A stretch of 64,000 bases of DNA from Microbacterium sp. SCN 70-27 (lineage in GTDB: Bacteria > Actinomycetota > Actinomycetes > Actinomycetales > Microbacteriaceae), in the NCBI GenBank assembly GCA_001724425.1, contig MEEK01000016.1, positions 1 through 64,000 of the forward strand, written 5' to 3'. A program made the translations under genes and the position numbers. Under the pieces are notes generated by a model. It was not told where the DNA came from and did not search any database. It was given only the letters and a program-made list of their open reading frames with translations. Positions 9,079-17,423 of this stretch are shown here, piece by piece; positions within the stretch are counted from its first letter, which is position 1, and every line of letters begins with the position of its first letter.

Positions 9079-9932
9079 CCGAACCACCGCTGCGGTTCGG
9101 GAAGCCGGCCGAGCCGCATCGTGAGGCGATACGCGAACACCGACACGACCGCCCCCGCCAGTACCAGAGCGACTCCTGTGCCCGTCGCATATGCGGCCGC
9201 ACCCTCGGGGCGCAGCGCGAGCAGCAACAGCACGATCCAGGGGGCGACGACCCCGACGACTGCGGCGCCGCGCACCCACGACTGGCGCGCCTCGACTTCG
9301 GCACGCAGCGTGGCATCCGCACGCACCGACGCCGACAGGGCGCGCAGCACGTTGGTGAGCTCCGTCCCGCCGACGTGGCGGGCCATGCGGAGCGTCTCGA
9401 TGATGCGATCGGCGACGGGGTCCGCGAGGGTGGCCTTCAGGCGCAGCGCGCTGGAATCGAAGTGCCCAGAGGCCGCGACGTCCTGCGCGAACCCCTCGAA
9501 CGCGGCCCGGAGCGCCGGGGGTCCGCTGATCGCGAGGGCCGACACGGCATCCGGGAGCGACATGCTGGCCCGGACGGCCGACACGAGCAGGTCGCAGACG
9601 TCGGCCCACAGCGCGCGGCGGGAGCGACGAAGGCGTCGGCCGCGTGCGCGCAGCCAGGAGAACGGGGCGACCGCGCCCGCGACGGCGGCGACGAGGGCGA
9701 CGGCGGGCAGTGCGGTCACGAGCCACGCCGCGGCCGCGCACACGCAGCCGACAACCGCGGCGACGACGGCAGGCCGTCCGGCGGGCACATGGGCGAAGCC
9801 CGCCTCCTGCAGAAGACGAGAGACGCGCCCATCCGCACCGGGGCGCTCCGCGCGGCCGCGCACGGGCCAGAGCCACGGCGACAGCATGAGCAGGAGGCCC
9901 GCAGCGAGCACCGCACCCCAGACGACGGTCAC
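9075..9932 (-). CDS. tadB: TadB-like type II secretion F-family membrane protein
   Basis: This 285-residue membrane protein has helices near residues 5-25 and 60-100, a cytoplasmic T2SSF domain (LWADVCDLLVSAVRASMSLPDAVSAL, then RMARHVGGTELTNVLRALS) and two C-terminal helices. It forms the pilus assembly platform with TadC. The GTG start at 9932 overlaps the tadA stop (GTGA) and the stop overlaps the tadC start, so tadA-tadB-tadC would normally be translationally coupled. The element inserted in tadA therefore lies upstream of the whole cluster and may be polar on it. Confidence 0.87.
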   Translation of the reverse strand: MTVVWGAVLAAGLLLMLSPWLWPVRGRAERPGADGRVSRLLQEAGFAHVPAGRPAVVAAVVGCVCAAAAWLVTALPAVALVAAVAGAVAPFSWLRARGRRLRRSRRALWADVCDLLVSAVRASMSLPDAVSALAISGPPALRAAFEGFAQDVAASGHFDSSALRLKATLADPVADRIIETLRMARHVGGTELTNVLRALSASVRADATLRAEVEARQSWVRGAAVVGVVAPWIVLLLLALRPEGAAAYATGTGVALVLAGAVVSVFAYRLTMRLGRLPEPQRWFG

Positions 9933-10636
9933 GACGCCTCCCGCGCCGACGCGGCATCCGAAGCACGGTACACGACCCGTGTCTCCACATCTCCGCCCAC
10001 GAGGCGCCCGGTCGTCTCGACGACCTCTTCGACGGAGCGGTGTCCGTCGGCGTCGCGGCGACAGTGGACGACGAGGTCCACGCCGGTCGCGATCGCCGGA
10101 CCGACGAACCCTGCGTCGATGTTCTGGCCCGCGAGCAGCGGCAGCGCCGCGAGGCGGCGCAGAGCATCGGATGCCGAGTTGGCGTGCAGCGTCGCGGCGC
10201 CGGGCACCCCGGTGTTGAGCGCCAGGAGCAGATCGAGGGCTTCGGCATCCCGCACCTCGCCGACGACGAGGCGATCGGGTCGCATGCGCAGCGCCTCTTT
10301 GACGAGGCGTCGGAGGCTCACCGCGCCGGTCCCCTCGAGGCTCGGTTGTCGCCCTTGGAGCGCCACCGAATCCGGTGCGGAGACGGCCAGTTCGAACGTC
10401 TCCTCGACCGTCACGATCCGGTGCTCCGGCGGGCACGCGCCGATGAGTGCCGCGAGCAGGGTCGTCTTGCCCGCGTGCGTCGCGCCGGACACGAGGATGC
10501 TGCGCCCGTCGGCCATCGCATGTCGGAGGAGCGCCGAGAGCCGTTCGGGCATGGCGCCCGCGGCGACGAGGTCGCGCAGGGTTCGACGCGCCGTGAGGAA
10601 CTTCCGGATGTTCACGGCGTAGTGCGTGCGCGTGAC
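9929..10636 (-). pseudogene. tadA: TadA/CpaF pilus ATPase, C-terminal 235 codons (gene split by insertion)
   Basis: From VTRTHYAVNIRKF to the stop at 9929 this is the C-terminal two thirds of a CpaF/TadA secretion ATPase. It has Walker A (GATHAGKTT), the Asp box (IVTVEETFEL), Walker B-like RMRPDRLVVGEVRDAEAL and the His box (GAATLHANSASDALRRL). The N-terminal 158 codons are at 28264-28737, beyond a 17.6-kb element. Joining 28264 to 10636 restores one frame of 393 residues, the normal length. As it stands the fragment lacks its own start except a GTG at 10672 inside the element, which would add about a dozen foreign residues (AYCDRCNKLGF). ATPase motifs are intact but the N-terminal domain is missing, so activity is unlikely. 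Confidence 0.93.
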
Positions 10637-10662
10637 GAACCCTAGCTTGTTGCATCTATCGC

Positions 10663-10693
10663 AATAGGCCACGGATTGAATCTGTGGCCTATT
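10663..10693. repeat. 31-bp near-perfect palindrome at element left end
   Basis: Arms AATAGGCCAC and GTGGCCTATT enclose an inner GATT/AATC pair, with one mismatch and a central G. It lies 26 bases inside the left junction, between the attachment end and the recombinase gene. It could be a recombinase or HTH-protein binding site. Confidence 0.75.
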
Positions 10694-10700
10694 CAGATCA
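10689..10700 (+). repeat. Subterminal inverted repeat, left copy
   Basis: CTATTCAGATCA here matches 11 of 12 bases with the reverse complement of 28223-28234 near the other end of the element. Confidence 0.5.
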
Positions 10701-10797
10701 CGCGGGATGTTGGTCGGTGGGGTGATACCAGGCTAGCCGGTGGTGAAGATGCACGTGATTGACTCTTGTTGCATCTGTTCTTACAGTGATAGATCAA

Positions 10798-11907
10798 ATG
10801 CAACCCTTTCTTGCCTTCAGTGAACTGCTTCAGGCGCTCGCGCCTGGAGCGTCCGTGAACGTGTTGCGGCTTGAAGAAACGGTGTTCCAGTCGATGCTCG
10901 GTTCTTGGGCGCATCAGCAGATGAGCCGCGGGCTGAGCCCGGATACGATCGACGGCCGGGATGGTGCGATCCGACGCTTCACTGACTTCACCGAGCGATA
11001 CCCCTGGCAGTGGCAAGCGTCCGACGTCGATGAATACTCGTCGCACCTGCGCGTGCTGGGAAGGCAACGCTCAACGATCCGACAACTGCACGGCACGCTC
11101 AGCTTGTTCTGTGATTACCTGATCAGTTCCGAGTATGACTGGGTGGAATTGTGCGAAGGGCACTTCGGTGACGTGCCTTCGCAGGTCTGCCTTCCGTGGA
11201 ACACGACGAAGCACGTCGCAGACTACGAGGGGAAGCCGAGCAATAGGTCGATGACATACGACGAGATCGAGCGCTTCTTCCAGGTCGCGGATTCTCGCGT
11301 GGAGGTGACGGCCCGTTCCGGCAAGAAGGGCGCGTTGGCCGCGCTCCGCGATGCTCAGATGTTCAAGACCGCGTACGCGTTTGGGCTGCGCCGAGCAGAA
11401 CTGCGAGGCCTGGACGATCATGATCTTCACTACAACTCTCGCGTGCCGAAGTGGGGCCGATTTGCCGCCCTTCACGTTCGGTTTGCGAAGGCGAGCCGCG
11501 GTGGTCCATCGCGGCGCCGCACCGTCCTGCTCGTACCGCACATGGAGTGGTGGGTTGAGGGCATGGAGCAGTGGATGGACGAGGGCCGCGGCCTGTTCGG
11601 CGCGAGTGTGCCTGCGCTGTGGCCGACCGAACGAGACACCCGGGTGTCGTTGCCCTACATGGATCGACGGTTCGCCGCCTTGCGGCAGGAAGCCGGTCTG
11701 GATCCGGCTCTGAAACTGCATTGCCTACGGCACTCGTACGTGACGCATCTCATCGAGCATGGATACCTCGACAGGTTCGTGCAAGAACAGGTTGGGCACC
11801 TGGTCGCGTCGTCAACCGCGATCTACACCTCGGTGAGTGGCGACTTCAAGAACCAGATACTCAGTGACGCGCTTCGGCGTTTCAGCACTCTCGAGGAGTC
11901 AGGATGA
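10798..11907 (+). CDS. Tyrosine recombinase/integrase (catalytically complete)
   Basis: This protein of about 369 residues (ATG 10798; a TTG at 10759 would add 13) has an N-terminal SAM-like core-binding domain (residues about 40-110) and a C-terminal catalytic domain. All active-site residues are visible: Arg198 in GLRRAEL, His308 and Arg311 in HCLRH, His334 in VGHL and the nucleophile Tyr343 in AIYTSV. It cuts and rejoins DNA at specific sites. It is the first gene of a tightly linked trio: the next start overlaps its stop (ATGA), and the third begins right after the second stop. It is transcribed inward from the left element end, beside the repeat cluster that probably forms its binding sites. 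Confidence 0.93.
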   Translation: MQPFLAFSELLQALAPGASVNVLRLEETVFQSMLGSWAHQQMSRGLSPDTIDGRDGAIRRFTDFTERYPWQWQASDVDEYSSHLRVLGRQRSTIRQLHGTLSLFCDYLISSEYDWVELCEGHFGDVPSQVCLPWNTTKHVADYEGKPSNRSMTYDEIERFFQVADSRVEVTARSGKKGALAALRDAQMFKTAYAFGLRRAELRGLDDHDLHYNSRVPKWGRFAALHVRFAKASRGGPSRRRTVLLVPHMEWWVEGMEQWMDEGRGLFGASVPALWPTERDTRVSLPYMDRRFAALRQEAGLDPALKLHCLRHSYVTHLIEHGYLDRFVQEQVGHLVASSTAIYTSVSGDFKNQILSDALRRFSTLEESG

Positions 11908-12236
11908 CACGGGTCGAGACAACTTGGAATCTACGTCGGGTGATGGCGGATCATCAGCTTTACAAGACCACAGAGCTGATTCCGCTGCTCGAGCAGTACG
12001 GCGTTCACTTGTCCCGCGAGCAGGTTTTCCGACTCGTGACGCAGAAGCCCGAACGAGCGAGCATGCAAGTCATCGGGGCCGTCTGTGCCGCGCTGGGCTG
12101 CACACCCTCTGACCTCATCGAGGTACGCGTCGTCGAGGAGAAGACGGCGGTCGTCGAGCAGACCCGCGGGTCCATCGGCGACCTGCGACCCAAACCCGCT
12201 CGGATCAGTCGACCGGGCCCACGTCCCGCCCCGTAA
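11904..12236 (+). CDS. Small XRE-family helix-turn-helix protein of the recombinase module
   Basis: This 110-residue protein has a Cro/C1-type helix-turn-helix in residues about 14-75 (MADHQLYKTTELIPLLEQYG, then SREQVFRLVTQKPERASMQVIGAVCAALGCTPSDLIE). A charged, Pro/Arg-rich tail follows. It overlaps the recombinase stop by 4 bases and abuts the third gene with no gap, so the three proteins are probably made together. Known recombinase modules often carry a small accessory DNA-binding protein that sets direction or represses the genes; such a role is inferred here. Confidence 0.8.
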   Translation: MTRVETTWNLRRVMADHQLYKTTELIPLLEQYGVHLSREQVFRLVTQKPERASMQVIGAVCAALGCTPSDLIEVRVVEEKTAVVEQTRGSIGDLRPKPARISRPGPRPAP

Positions 12237-14237
12237 GTGGCCGCCCATATCGGCGAGAACCATGTCCGCGTCCTCGCTGACATCGTCCGCGCCTTCCATA
12301 AAATGGCGCCCTCCATTCCGACGGCGGTTGTCGTCGCGGCCACTCTGCACGTCGTCTCGGACAACAAGGCACGGACCAGGGTCGTCCGCCAACTGCGAGG
12401 AACCCCTGAACTACTCGTATCGGGCGACTCCCGCGCACTGCCCGCCGTGAACCGTCTCATTCGTCATCTGCGGAGCGAGGGATGGACGGAGGTCGAAATC
12501 CCGCGATGCTCCGACTGCGATCGGGCAGTGCAGATACCCCACCGCAACGGACGCGGCGGACACCGCTGCAGCGCCTGCAACCGGAGAACGGCAAGCCCAC
12601 CCTGCACACACTGCGGTCGGCTGAGGCCGAGCGGGTACCGGATACTCGACGGGCAACCCTACTGCACACTCTGCTGGAGGAAGGACCCACGTAGCTTCGT
12701 AGAGTGCGGACAGTGCGGCGCGACCCGCGCGCCCGCACGACGCCGCGACGGACTCATCCTGTGCGAGCGGTGTTACAAACCTCCTCCCCTCCTCTGCTCG
12801 CTGTGCGACCGGGTGCGCACGGCGGCCGTCAACCGAGATGGCACGGTGGTGTGCGAAGGCTGCTACTCCGGCCTCCGACAACGCCCCCGCCCCTGCACGC
12901 TGTGTGATCAGCTGCGGGTATGCCCGTACCTGAGTGAGGTGGGGCCGATCTGCGCCGTCTGCGCAGACGACCCCACCCTGGGTCGCTGCGTGGACTGTGG
13001 AGCCATGGATCGGCGGCTGACCGGCTGGCGCTGCTACGCCTGTGTGCTACCCGGCATGGTGCGCGCCGTGATCAGCAACCATGACGGCAACCCCCATCCG
13101 GCGCTCCTACCTCTCGAGAACTTCCTGCTGCGAGATCCTGCCCGCGCGGACACGATCGCCCAGTGGATCAGACGGTCCCCGATGGTGAAAGTCATCCGGC
13201 AGATGGCTGGTGGTGAGTTTCCGATCAGCCTGCGGGCCGTCGCTGGCCTGCGGATGACCGGAGCCACTGGCTACCTCGCCGCACTCCTGATGGAATCCGG
13301 TGTGCTTCCGACCGAGAACTTCGACCGCATCCGTCTCGAGGTCTGGGAAGAAGCACAGTTCGCAGCGATTGAGCACGCTGAGCATCGCCGGATCCTGCAG
13401 CGATACGCAGCATGGGTCGTGAACCCGAGCTTCTCCGACGAGGGACACCTGTCGGGCGTCGATGAGAGTCTCCGTCTTAGGCGTGCTCGCGCTCACCTCA
13501 CGACCGTCATGGACCTGCTGAACCACATCGGTGAGCTCGGGATGACGCTGGACACGTTCCCACAGCGCGCATTCGACGAATGGGTTGCCATCCGTGGCCG
13601 TCGCGGAAGAGATGCCACCCGGTTCATGCGGTGGGCGCGCGTGCAACGCCTCACCCGGCTGCGCAGCGTGTACGAGCAGAGCGGGACAGCCGCCCCCTCG
13701 TTCTCCGAGGACGACCGGTGGGCGTGGGTGAAGTACCTCCTCATCACGGAAGAGCTCGCGCTGAGCTGGCGGGTCGGCGGGCTGATCTCCGTGGTGTACG
13801 GGACGCTCGCCACCCGGATCGTGTCACTGCGCCGTGACGCCGTTCACGTCACTCCGCACGATGTGCGGCTCAGCCTCGGCAGTGAACCCGTGATCCTCCC
13901 CACCGCGATGGGCGAACTCGTCAAACGCCTGCTGGACACCCGCCCCGCTGTCCCCTCCGCGACCGAGACCTGGCTGTTCCCCGGCCACCGACCCGGTCGC
14001 CACCTCACCGCAACCGCTCTGAAAGCCCCGCTCGCCAAACGTGGGATACACCTCGCGGGCGCACGGGCGGTCGCTCTCATGACTCTGTCCCGCGACGTCC
14101 CCGCCCCCGTATTGGCCGACCTACTCGGCATCTCGATCGAAGCAGCAACCCGGTGGGGGAAACTCTCCGGGCACGACTGGGCCGACTACCCTCGCCTTCG
14201 CCACACCGACTTCTCTGCTTCACATGACGGGGACTAG
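12237..14237 (+). CDS. Zinc-ribbon protein with degenerate tyrosine-recombinase-like C-terminus
   Basis: This 666-residue protein starts with GTG directly after the previous stop. Residues about 85-280 hold twelve CxxC pairs (CSDC, CSAC, CTHC, CTLC, CGQC, CERC, CSLC, CEGC, CTLC, CAVC, CVDC, CYAC), enough for six zinc ribbons. The C-terminal 180 residues resemble a tyrosine recombinase catalytic domain (YGTLATRIVSLRRD, ETWLFPGHRPGRHL, ARAVALMTLSRD, VLADLLGISIEAATRWGKL). The HxxR position reads GARA and the nucleophile Tyr appears replaced by Trp, so it is probably non-catalytic. It may bind DNA or ribosomes, or assist the recombinase at the ends. The domain reading is by eye; the zinc motifs are certain. 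Confidence 0.78.
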   Translation: MAAHIGENHVRVLADIVRAFHKMAPSIPTAVVVAATLHVVSDNKARTRVVRQLRGTPELLVSGDSRALPAVNRLIRHLRSEGWTEVEIPRCSDCDRAVQIPHRNGRGGHRCSACNRRTASPPCTHCGRLRPSGYRILDGQPYCTLCWRKDPRSFVECGQCGATRAPARRRDGLILCERCYKPPPLLCSLCDRVRTAAVNRDGTVVCEGCYSGLRQRPRPCTLCDQLRVCPYLSEVGPICAVCADDPTLGRCVDCGAMDRRLTGWRCYACVLPGMVRAVISNHDGNPHPALLPLENFLLRDPARADTIAQWIRRSPMVKVIRQMAGGEFPISLRAVAGLRMTGATGYLAALLMESGVLPTENFDRIRLEVWEEAQFAAIEHAEHRRILQRYAAWVVNPSFSDEGHLSGVDESLRLRRARAHLTTVMDLLNHIGELGMTLDTFPQRAFDEWVAIRGRRGRDATRFMRWARVQRLTRLRSVYEQSGTAAPSFSEDDRWAWVKYLLITEELALSWRVGGLISVVYGTLATRIVSLRRDAVHVTPHDVRLSLGSEPVILPTAMGELVKRLLDTRPAVPSATETWLFPGHRPGRHLTATALKAPLAKRGIHLAGARAVALMTLSRDVPAPVLADLLGISIEAATRWGKLSGHDWADYPRLRHTDFSASHDGD

Positions 14238-14520
14238 CTCCGGCTCACTCCACCGACCACCGGCTCCGCGCTCACGCGAGAGCTCCGCGAAGGGCCTCTC
14301 CGACAGGCCTGCGGGACGCGGCGACACGGTAGACGATGCCGAGACCGTGTGGCACCCGCCACTGCTCCGGGCTGAGCGCACCGACGAGCAACTCGAGAAG
14401 CTCGCCGACGCTGACGCTCAAGCCAACCGGCCACGTCAGCAACCCGACCAACCCGCGTGAGACCCGCTGCAACACCCCGACAGCAACCGCGTGCGCAACG
14501 CGCTGGATGAGCGATGTCCG
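14238..14520. other. 283-bp spacer with no convincing gene
   Basis: This lies between the stop of the zinc-ribbon gene and the stop of the convergent DUF2290 gene. Short open frames exist on both strands, but none has a ribosome-binding site or recognisable protein character. Confidence 0.5.
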
Positions 14521-15195
14521 CTAGGCAGTCGCGATGGCTCGCCGCCATGCGACGTGCGGGCTGAGGCGTTCCTCGTCCTCGATGGTGCTGTCGTGGTTGG
14601 TGTCCGGCAGTGCGCTGAACAGTGCCGCATTGGCGAGCCACTGTGCGGCGTAGAAGTTGCGGAAGATGAACCGGACGAACTGGGCCGGCGTCATGGGTGA
14701 TTCGCAGGCAATGCGGCAACTGGCGACGTTGAGTGTGAGATGGGCGGCGGGATGGCCTTGTGCCGCCGATCCGGGGTCGAAATCGAATCGGATCGTGCTC
14801 TGCATGGTGACGTCGTCGTGGGTGCCGAGAGCGTGAAGATCGAGGATGTCAGACAGCGCCTCGCTGAGGAGCATGTCCGGGTCGATGCGGTACGGGCAGG
14901 GTACATAGGCAAGACGGTGCGCCGCGATCGCGCCGTCCGTCACCGTGTACCGCAGCTGGAGGATTGCCCCATCGGGCAGCAGAGCCGAGTACTCGCCCGC
15001 TTCCGCCCACCTCCGATACGTACGTACTGTCGGGTAGTCGGCGAAGTCCACAAACCGCCCCAACGGCGTCGGCGACTTCCAACCGACCACGTCACCGTCT
15101 ACCGTGACCGGGTTGGGGATCAAGACCAGCTCCGCGTCGAACATCACCGCGAGCAGGTCTCGAACGGTCCTACCCAGCGCGTTAGCTGTCGTCAT
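14521..15195 (-). CDS. DUF2290-like protein paired with SF1 helicase
   Basis: This 224-residue protein has the features I associate with DUF2290: a central conserved block AHLTLNVASCRIACESPMTPAQFVRFIFRNFY, in which strands lead to CRI and the (M/L)(T/S)P-x-QF-x-RFI-x-RNFY motif, and an early LVLIPNPVTVDGDVVGW. No catalytic motif is evident. It overlaps the end of the helicase gene by 14 bases and is translated after it, so the two products probably work together. I recall such pairs in defence-type islands of many bacteria, but the biochemical role is unknown. No membrane segment or signal peptide is seen. Confidence 0.65.
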   Translation of the reverse strand: MTTANALGRTVRDLLAVMFDAELVLIPNPVTVDGDVVGWKSPTPLGRFVDFADYPTVRTYRRWAEAGEYSALLPDGAILQLRYTVTDGAIAAHRLAYVPCPYRIDPDMLLSEALSDILDLHALGTHDDVTMQSTIRFDFDPGSAAQGHPAAHLTLNVASCRIACESPMTPAQFVRFIFRNFYAAQWLANAALFSALPDTNHDSTIEDEERLSPHVAWRRAIATA

Positions 15196-17320
15196 CGGGG
15201 ATCCTCAGCTGGTTCAGCTGACGAACCAACTTGGGGGGCAGCTGTTCGGCCGTGATCTCGTTACGCTCCAGGGCCTCGGCCAGCTCTTCCAGCGTCAGCA
15301 GGCCCCGCGCCACAGCACCCTCCGGCTGCAGATCGGCATTCACCCGACGCATCTCGGCCAACTGTCCGGGAGTCGGAATGGTGAACTTCAGCTTGAAGTC
15401 CGATTGCTGCACCTTCGCGACCTCCGCGGCGATACCCGCCATCCCCGGCCCCCACCCGCACACCCGCACCCACCCCTTGCTGCGGGTGATGGCAGTGAAG
15501 ATGGTGTTGCGCCGACTGACCTCGCTGAACGGCGCACCCGCATACTGCGAGTCCACGACGTACACCATCGGTGCTTCGTTGCCCTTAGCGCGGAAGATGT
15601 GCGCCACGGCGATCGAGCCGCGGATGAACACCTCATCCGTGCTGTTGTTCACCCCCACGAGGTGACTGGGCAGACCCTTCTCTTCAAAGGTGCGCGCCAG
15701 CCGCACATACCGACGTTTCGACGTATACGCGCTGGGCAGGACCACGAGGATGTCGTCGTGCTCGAGCTCACCATCGGTAACATCCCGGATGATCTGCTCA
15801 GCCACCCACTCGTCCTGCGCCTGCTCGTCCTTGAAGTCCCCGCGCAGCACCATCGCGTCGGCGCTGTCCATCCGCTCCAAGAAGTACTTGGGGGAACTAT
15901 CCGCGGACCGTTCCAGCTCCACCCACGAACCGAGCGTCAGCGCACCCGCGTCCAGCCGGTAGCCGATGTCCTCCCACAGTTGAGGGTCATCGAAATGCTG
16001 CACCAGCCCGCCCTCCCGGTACACCCCGAATCCGATGGCATGCGCGGTAGCCAGCGCCCACGGCGTATTGCGGTAGCAGACCGGAAGCACAATGTCCCGG
16101 CGCGGCTCGTTCTCCCGGTTCTGGATGTTCACCACCGGCTCACCGGTCGGTGTCCGGCCGAACAGGTCGGCGACGTTGGCCATTTCCGTCTCGTCGAGCT
16201 TCTGCAGCTCGTCGTACGCCCACACCACACGTTTCGGGTCCTTGGTGAACAGGTGCACGAGTTGGAAGAACGTCGGCGGCAGATCCTGCGCCTCATCGAT
16301 GAGGACCGCGTCGAACAGCGGAACGATATCCTCCCGCTGCCGGGCGATTTCCAGCAGCTCCTGACAGGCACCCTCGAACGCATCCTCCCGGCCGAACTTC
16401 TGAGCCGCAGACTGAAAGTTGTGCGCCTGCACACCCAACGCGTCCGCCAGACGCGTGTACACGCCCTCACGCCCGCGGGAACCCCAGGCGTGCATGATCG
16501 ACAGGCGTTCCGGGTCGGGCAGGTCGTCCATGTGCGCGAACGAGAACCGTTTCACGAGGTCCTCGAACTGCTGATACAGCGCACGGGAAGAGAACGTGAC
16601 CACGATGTTCCACGACTCGTTCTGCGCGTGCAGCAATGCCGCCTTCAACGCCAGCACAATCGTCTTCCCGGAGCCTGCCAACCCGCGGATGCGCTGCGGA
16701 CCATCCGGAGTTTCAATCGCCGCCTTCTTCTGCCAGAAGTCCAGATTGGCGATGCCGCGTTCGATCACCTTCATGGTCGCGCCCCGGCTGGTGTCGCTCT
16801 TGACATCCACGCGACGCTTCGCGGGTCGAATGGTGGTGACCCGCTGCAGCGCGGCCTGGAGATTGTGGTAGATCTCCGTCGGCAGCGGAGGGCGCGCACC
16901 GATCAGCGCCGGAAGCTGCTCAAAGGTGGAGAACGTCGCAACCGTGCTGATTGGCGCTGGCCCAAGGTCAGCGCTCAACACCGTGATAGTCCCGATCTTG
17001 ACCGCGAACTCTCGACCATCACGGAGCGATTCGTGCTTGGAGAGACTGCTTTCGAGGGTGTTGTAGATCGAGTCCTGCTCGGAGCTCAGCCTTTGCCAGT
17101 CCTCGTTCGATCCCGGCAGCACATCCGCAAAACGGAAGGCGATGAGCCCGTGCGACTCGGAGACCAGCAGCGCGTCGATCTCAATCCGGTCGTCCGCTGT
17201 GGCCAGCACCGGGTACCCGAGATAGATTGTTCCGTCGTCGACGAGAGACGCTGCAACCTCTGCCAGCTGCAGCGCTGCGGCTCGATTATCGGGTTGGCCG
17301 TGGACCACTTCCAGCGTCAT
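15182..17320 (-). CDS. SF1 (UvrD/REP-like) helicase with N-terminal nuclease-like domain
   Basis: This 712-residue protein contains Walker A GLAGSGKT (213-220), Walker B IDEAQD (341-346) and C-terminal helicase motifs such as SSAYTSKRRYVRL and the RNTIFTAITRSKGWV block (motif VI), typical of UvrD/Rep-family DNA helicases. The N-terminal 110 residues resemble a NERD/PD-(D/E)XK-type domain: DRIEIDALLVSESHGLIAFRF keeps the E-x-D and strand order, but the expected E-x-K is AFRF, so the nuclease site looks degenerate. DUF2290 follows with overlap. Given its place in the element, a role in defence or restriction of foreign DNA is a reasonable inference. Confidence 0.83.
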   Translation of the reverse strand: MTLEVVHGQPDNRAAALQLAEVAASLVDDGTIYLGYPVLATADDRIEIDALLVSESHGLIAFRFADVLPGSNEDWQRLSSEQDSIYNTLESSLSKHESLRDGREFAVKIGTITVLSADLGPAPISTVATFSTFEQLPALIGARPPLPTEIYHNLQAALQRVTTIRPAKRRVDVKSDTSRGATMKVIERGIANLDFWQKKAAIETPDGPQRIRGLAGSGKTIVLALKAALLHAQNESWNIVVTFSSRALYQQFEDLVKRFSFAHMDDLPDPERLSIMHAWGSRGREGVYTRLADALGVQAHNFQSAAQKFGREDAFEGACQELLEIARQREDIVPLFDAVLIDEAQDLPPTFFQLVHLFTKDPKRVVWAYDELQKLDETEMANVADLFGRTPTGEPVVNIQNRENEPRRDIVLPVCYRNTPWALATAHAIGFGVYREGGLVQHFDDPQLWEDIGYRLDAGALTLGSWVELERSADSSPKYFLERMDSADAMVLRGDFKDEQAQDEWVAEQIIRDVTDGELEHDDILVVLPSAYTSKRRYVRLARTFEEKGLPSHLVGVNNSTDEVFIRGSIAVAHIFRAKGNEAPMVYVVDSQYAGAPFSEVSRRNTIFTAITRSKGWVRVCGWGPGMAGIAAEVAKVQQSDFKLKFTIPTPGQLAEMRRVNADLQPEGAVARGLLTLEELAEALERNEITAEQLPPKLVRQLNQLRIPDDDS

Positions 17321-17423
17321 TGACTGCCCTTCGTTACCGGGTCGCGATCAATCTATCCGTCTCTGTCACCCACAGTGAGAGAGCGATCCTCTCACGAACT
17401 CAGCGTGCGCTTCGTTGGAGTCC

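Larger units (their letters stand above)
10646..10804. repeat. Clustered GTTGCATCT direct and inverted repeats
   Basis: CTTGTTGCATCT occurs twice in direct orientation (10646-10657 and 10765-10776). Partial inverted copies are AGATGCA (10747-10753) and ATGCAAC (10798-10804, overlapping the recombinase start). Arrays of this kind are usual arm-type sites for tyrosine recombinases. GTTGC also lies about 10 bases inside the right end on the opposite strand (28250-28254). Confidence 0.55.

Noticed and set aside
8161..10248. Single 695-codon frame covering tadC and upstream sequence
   Set aside because: The first half is out of frame with tadA and tadB coding and reads as Arg/Pro-rich nonsense; only the part from 9078 is TadC.
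14272..14475. 67-codon minus-strand frame with a hydrophobic start
   Set aside because: No ribosome-binding site and no family character; it lies in the spacer between convergent genes.
15104..17323. 739-codon plus-strand open frame opposite the helicase gene
   Set aside because: Antisense shadow in GC-rich DNA. The minus-strand frame has all helicase motifs; this one is Arg/His/Val-rich without any recognisable domain.
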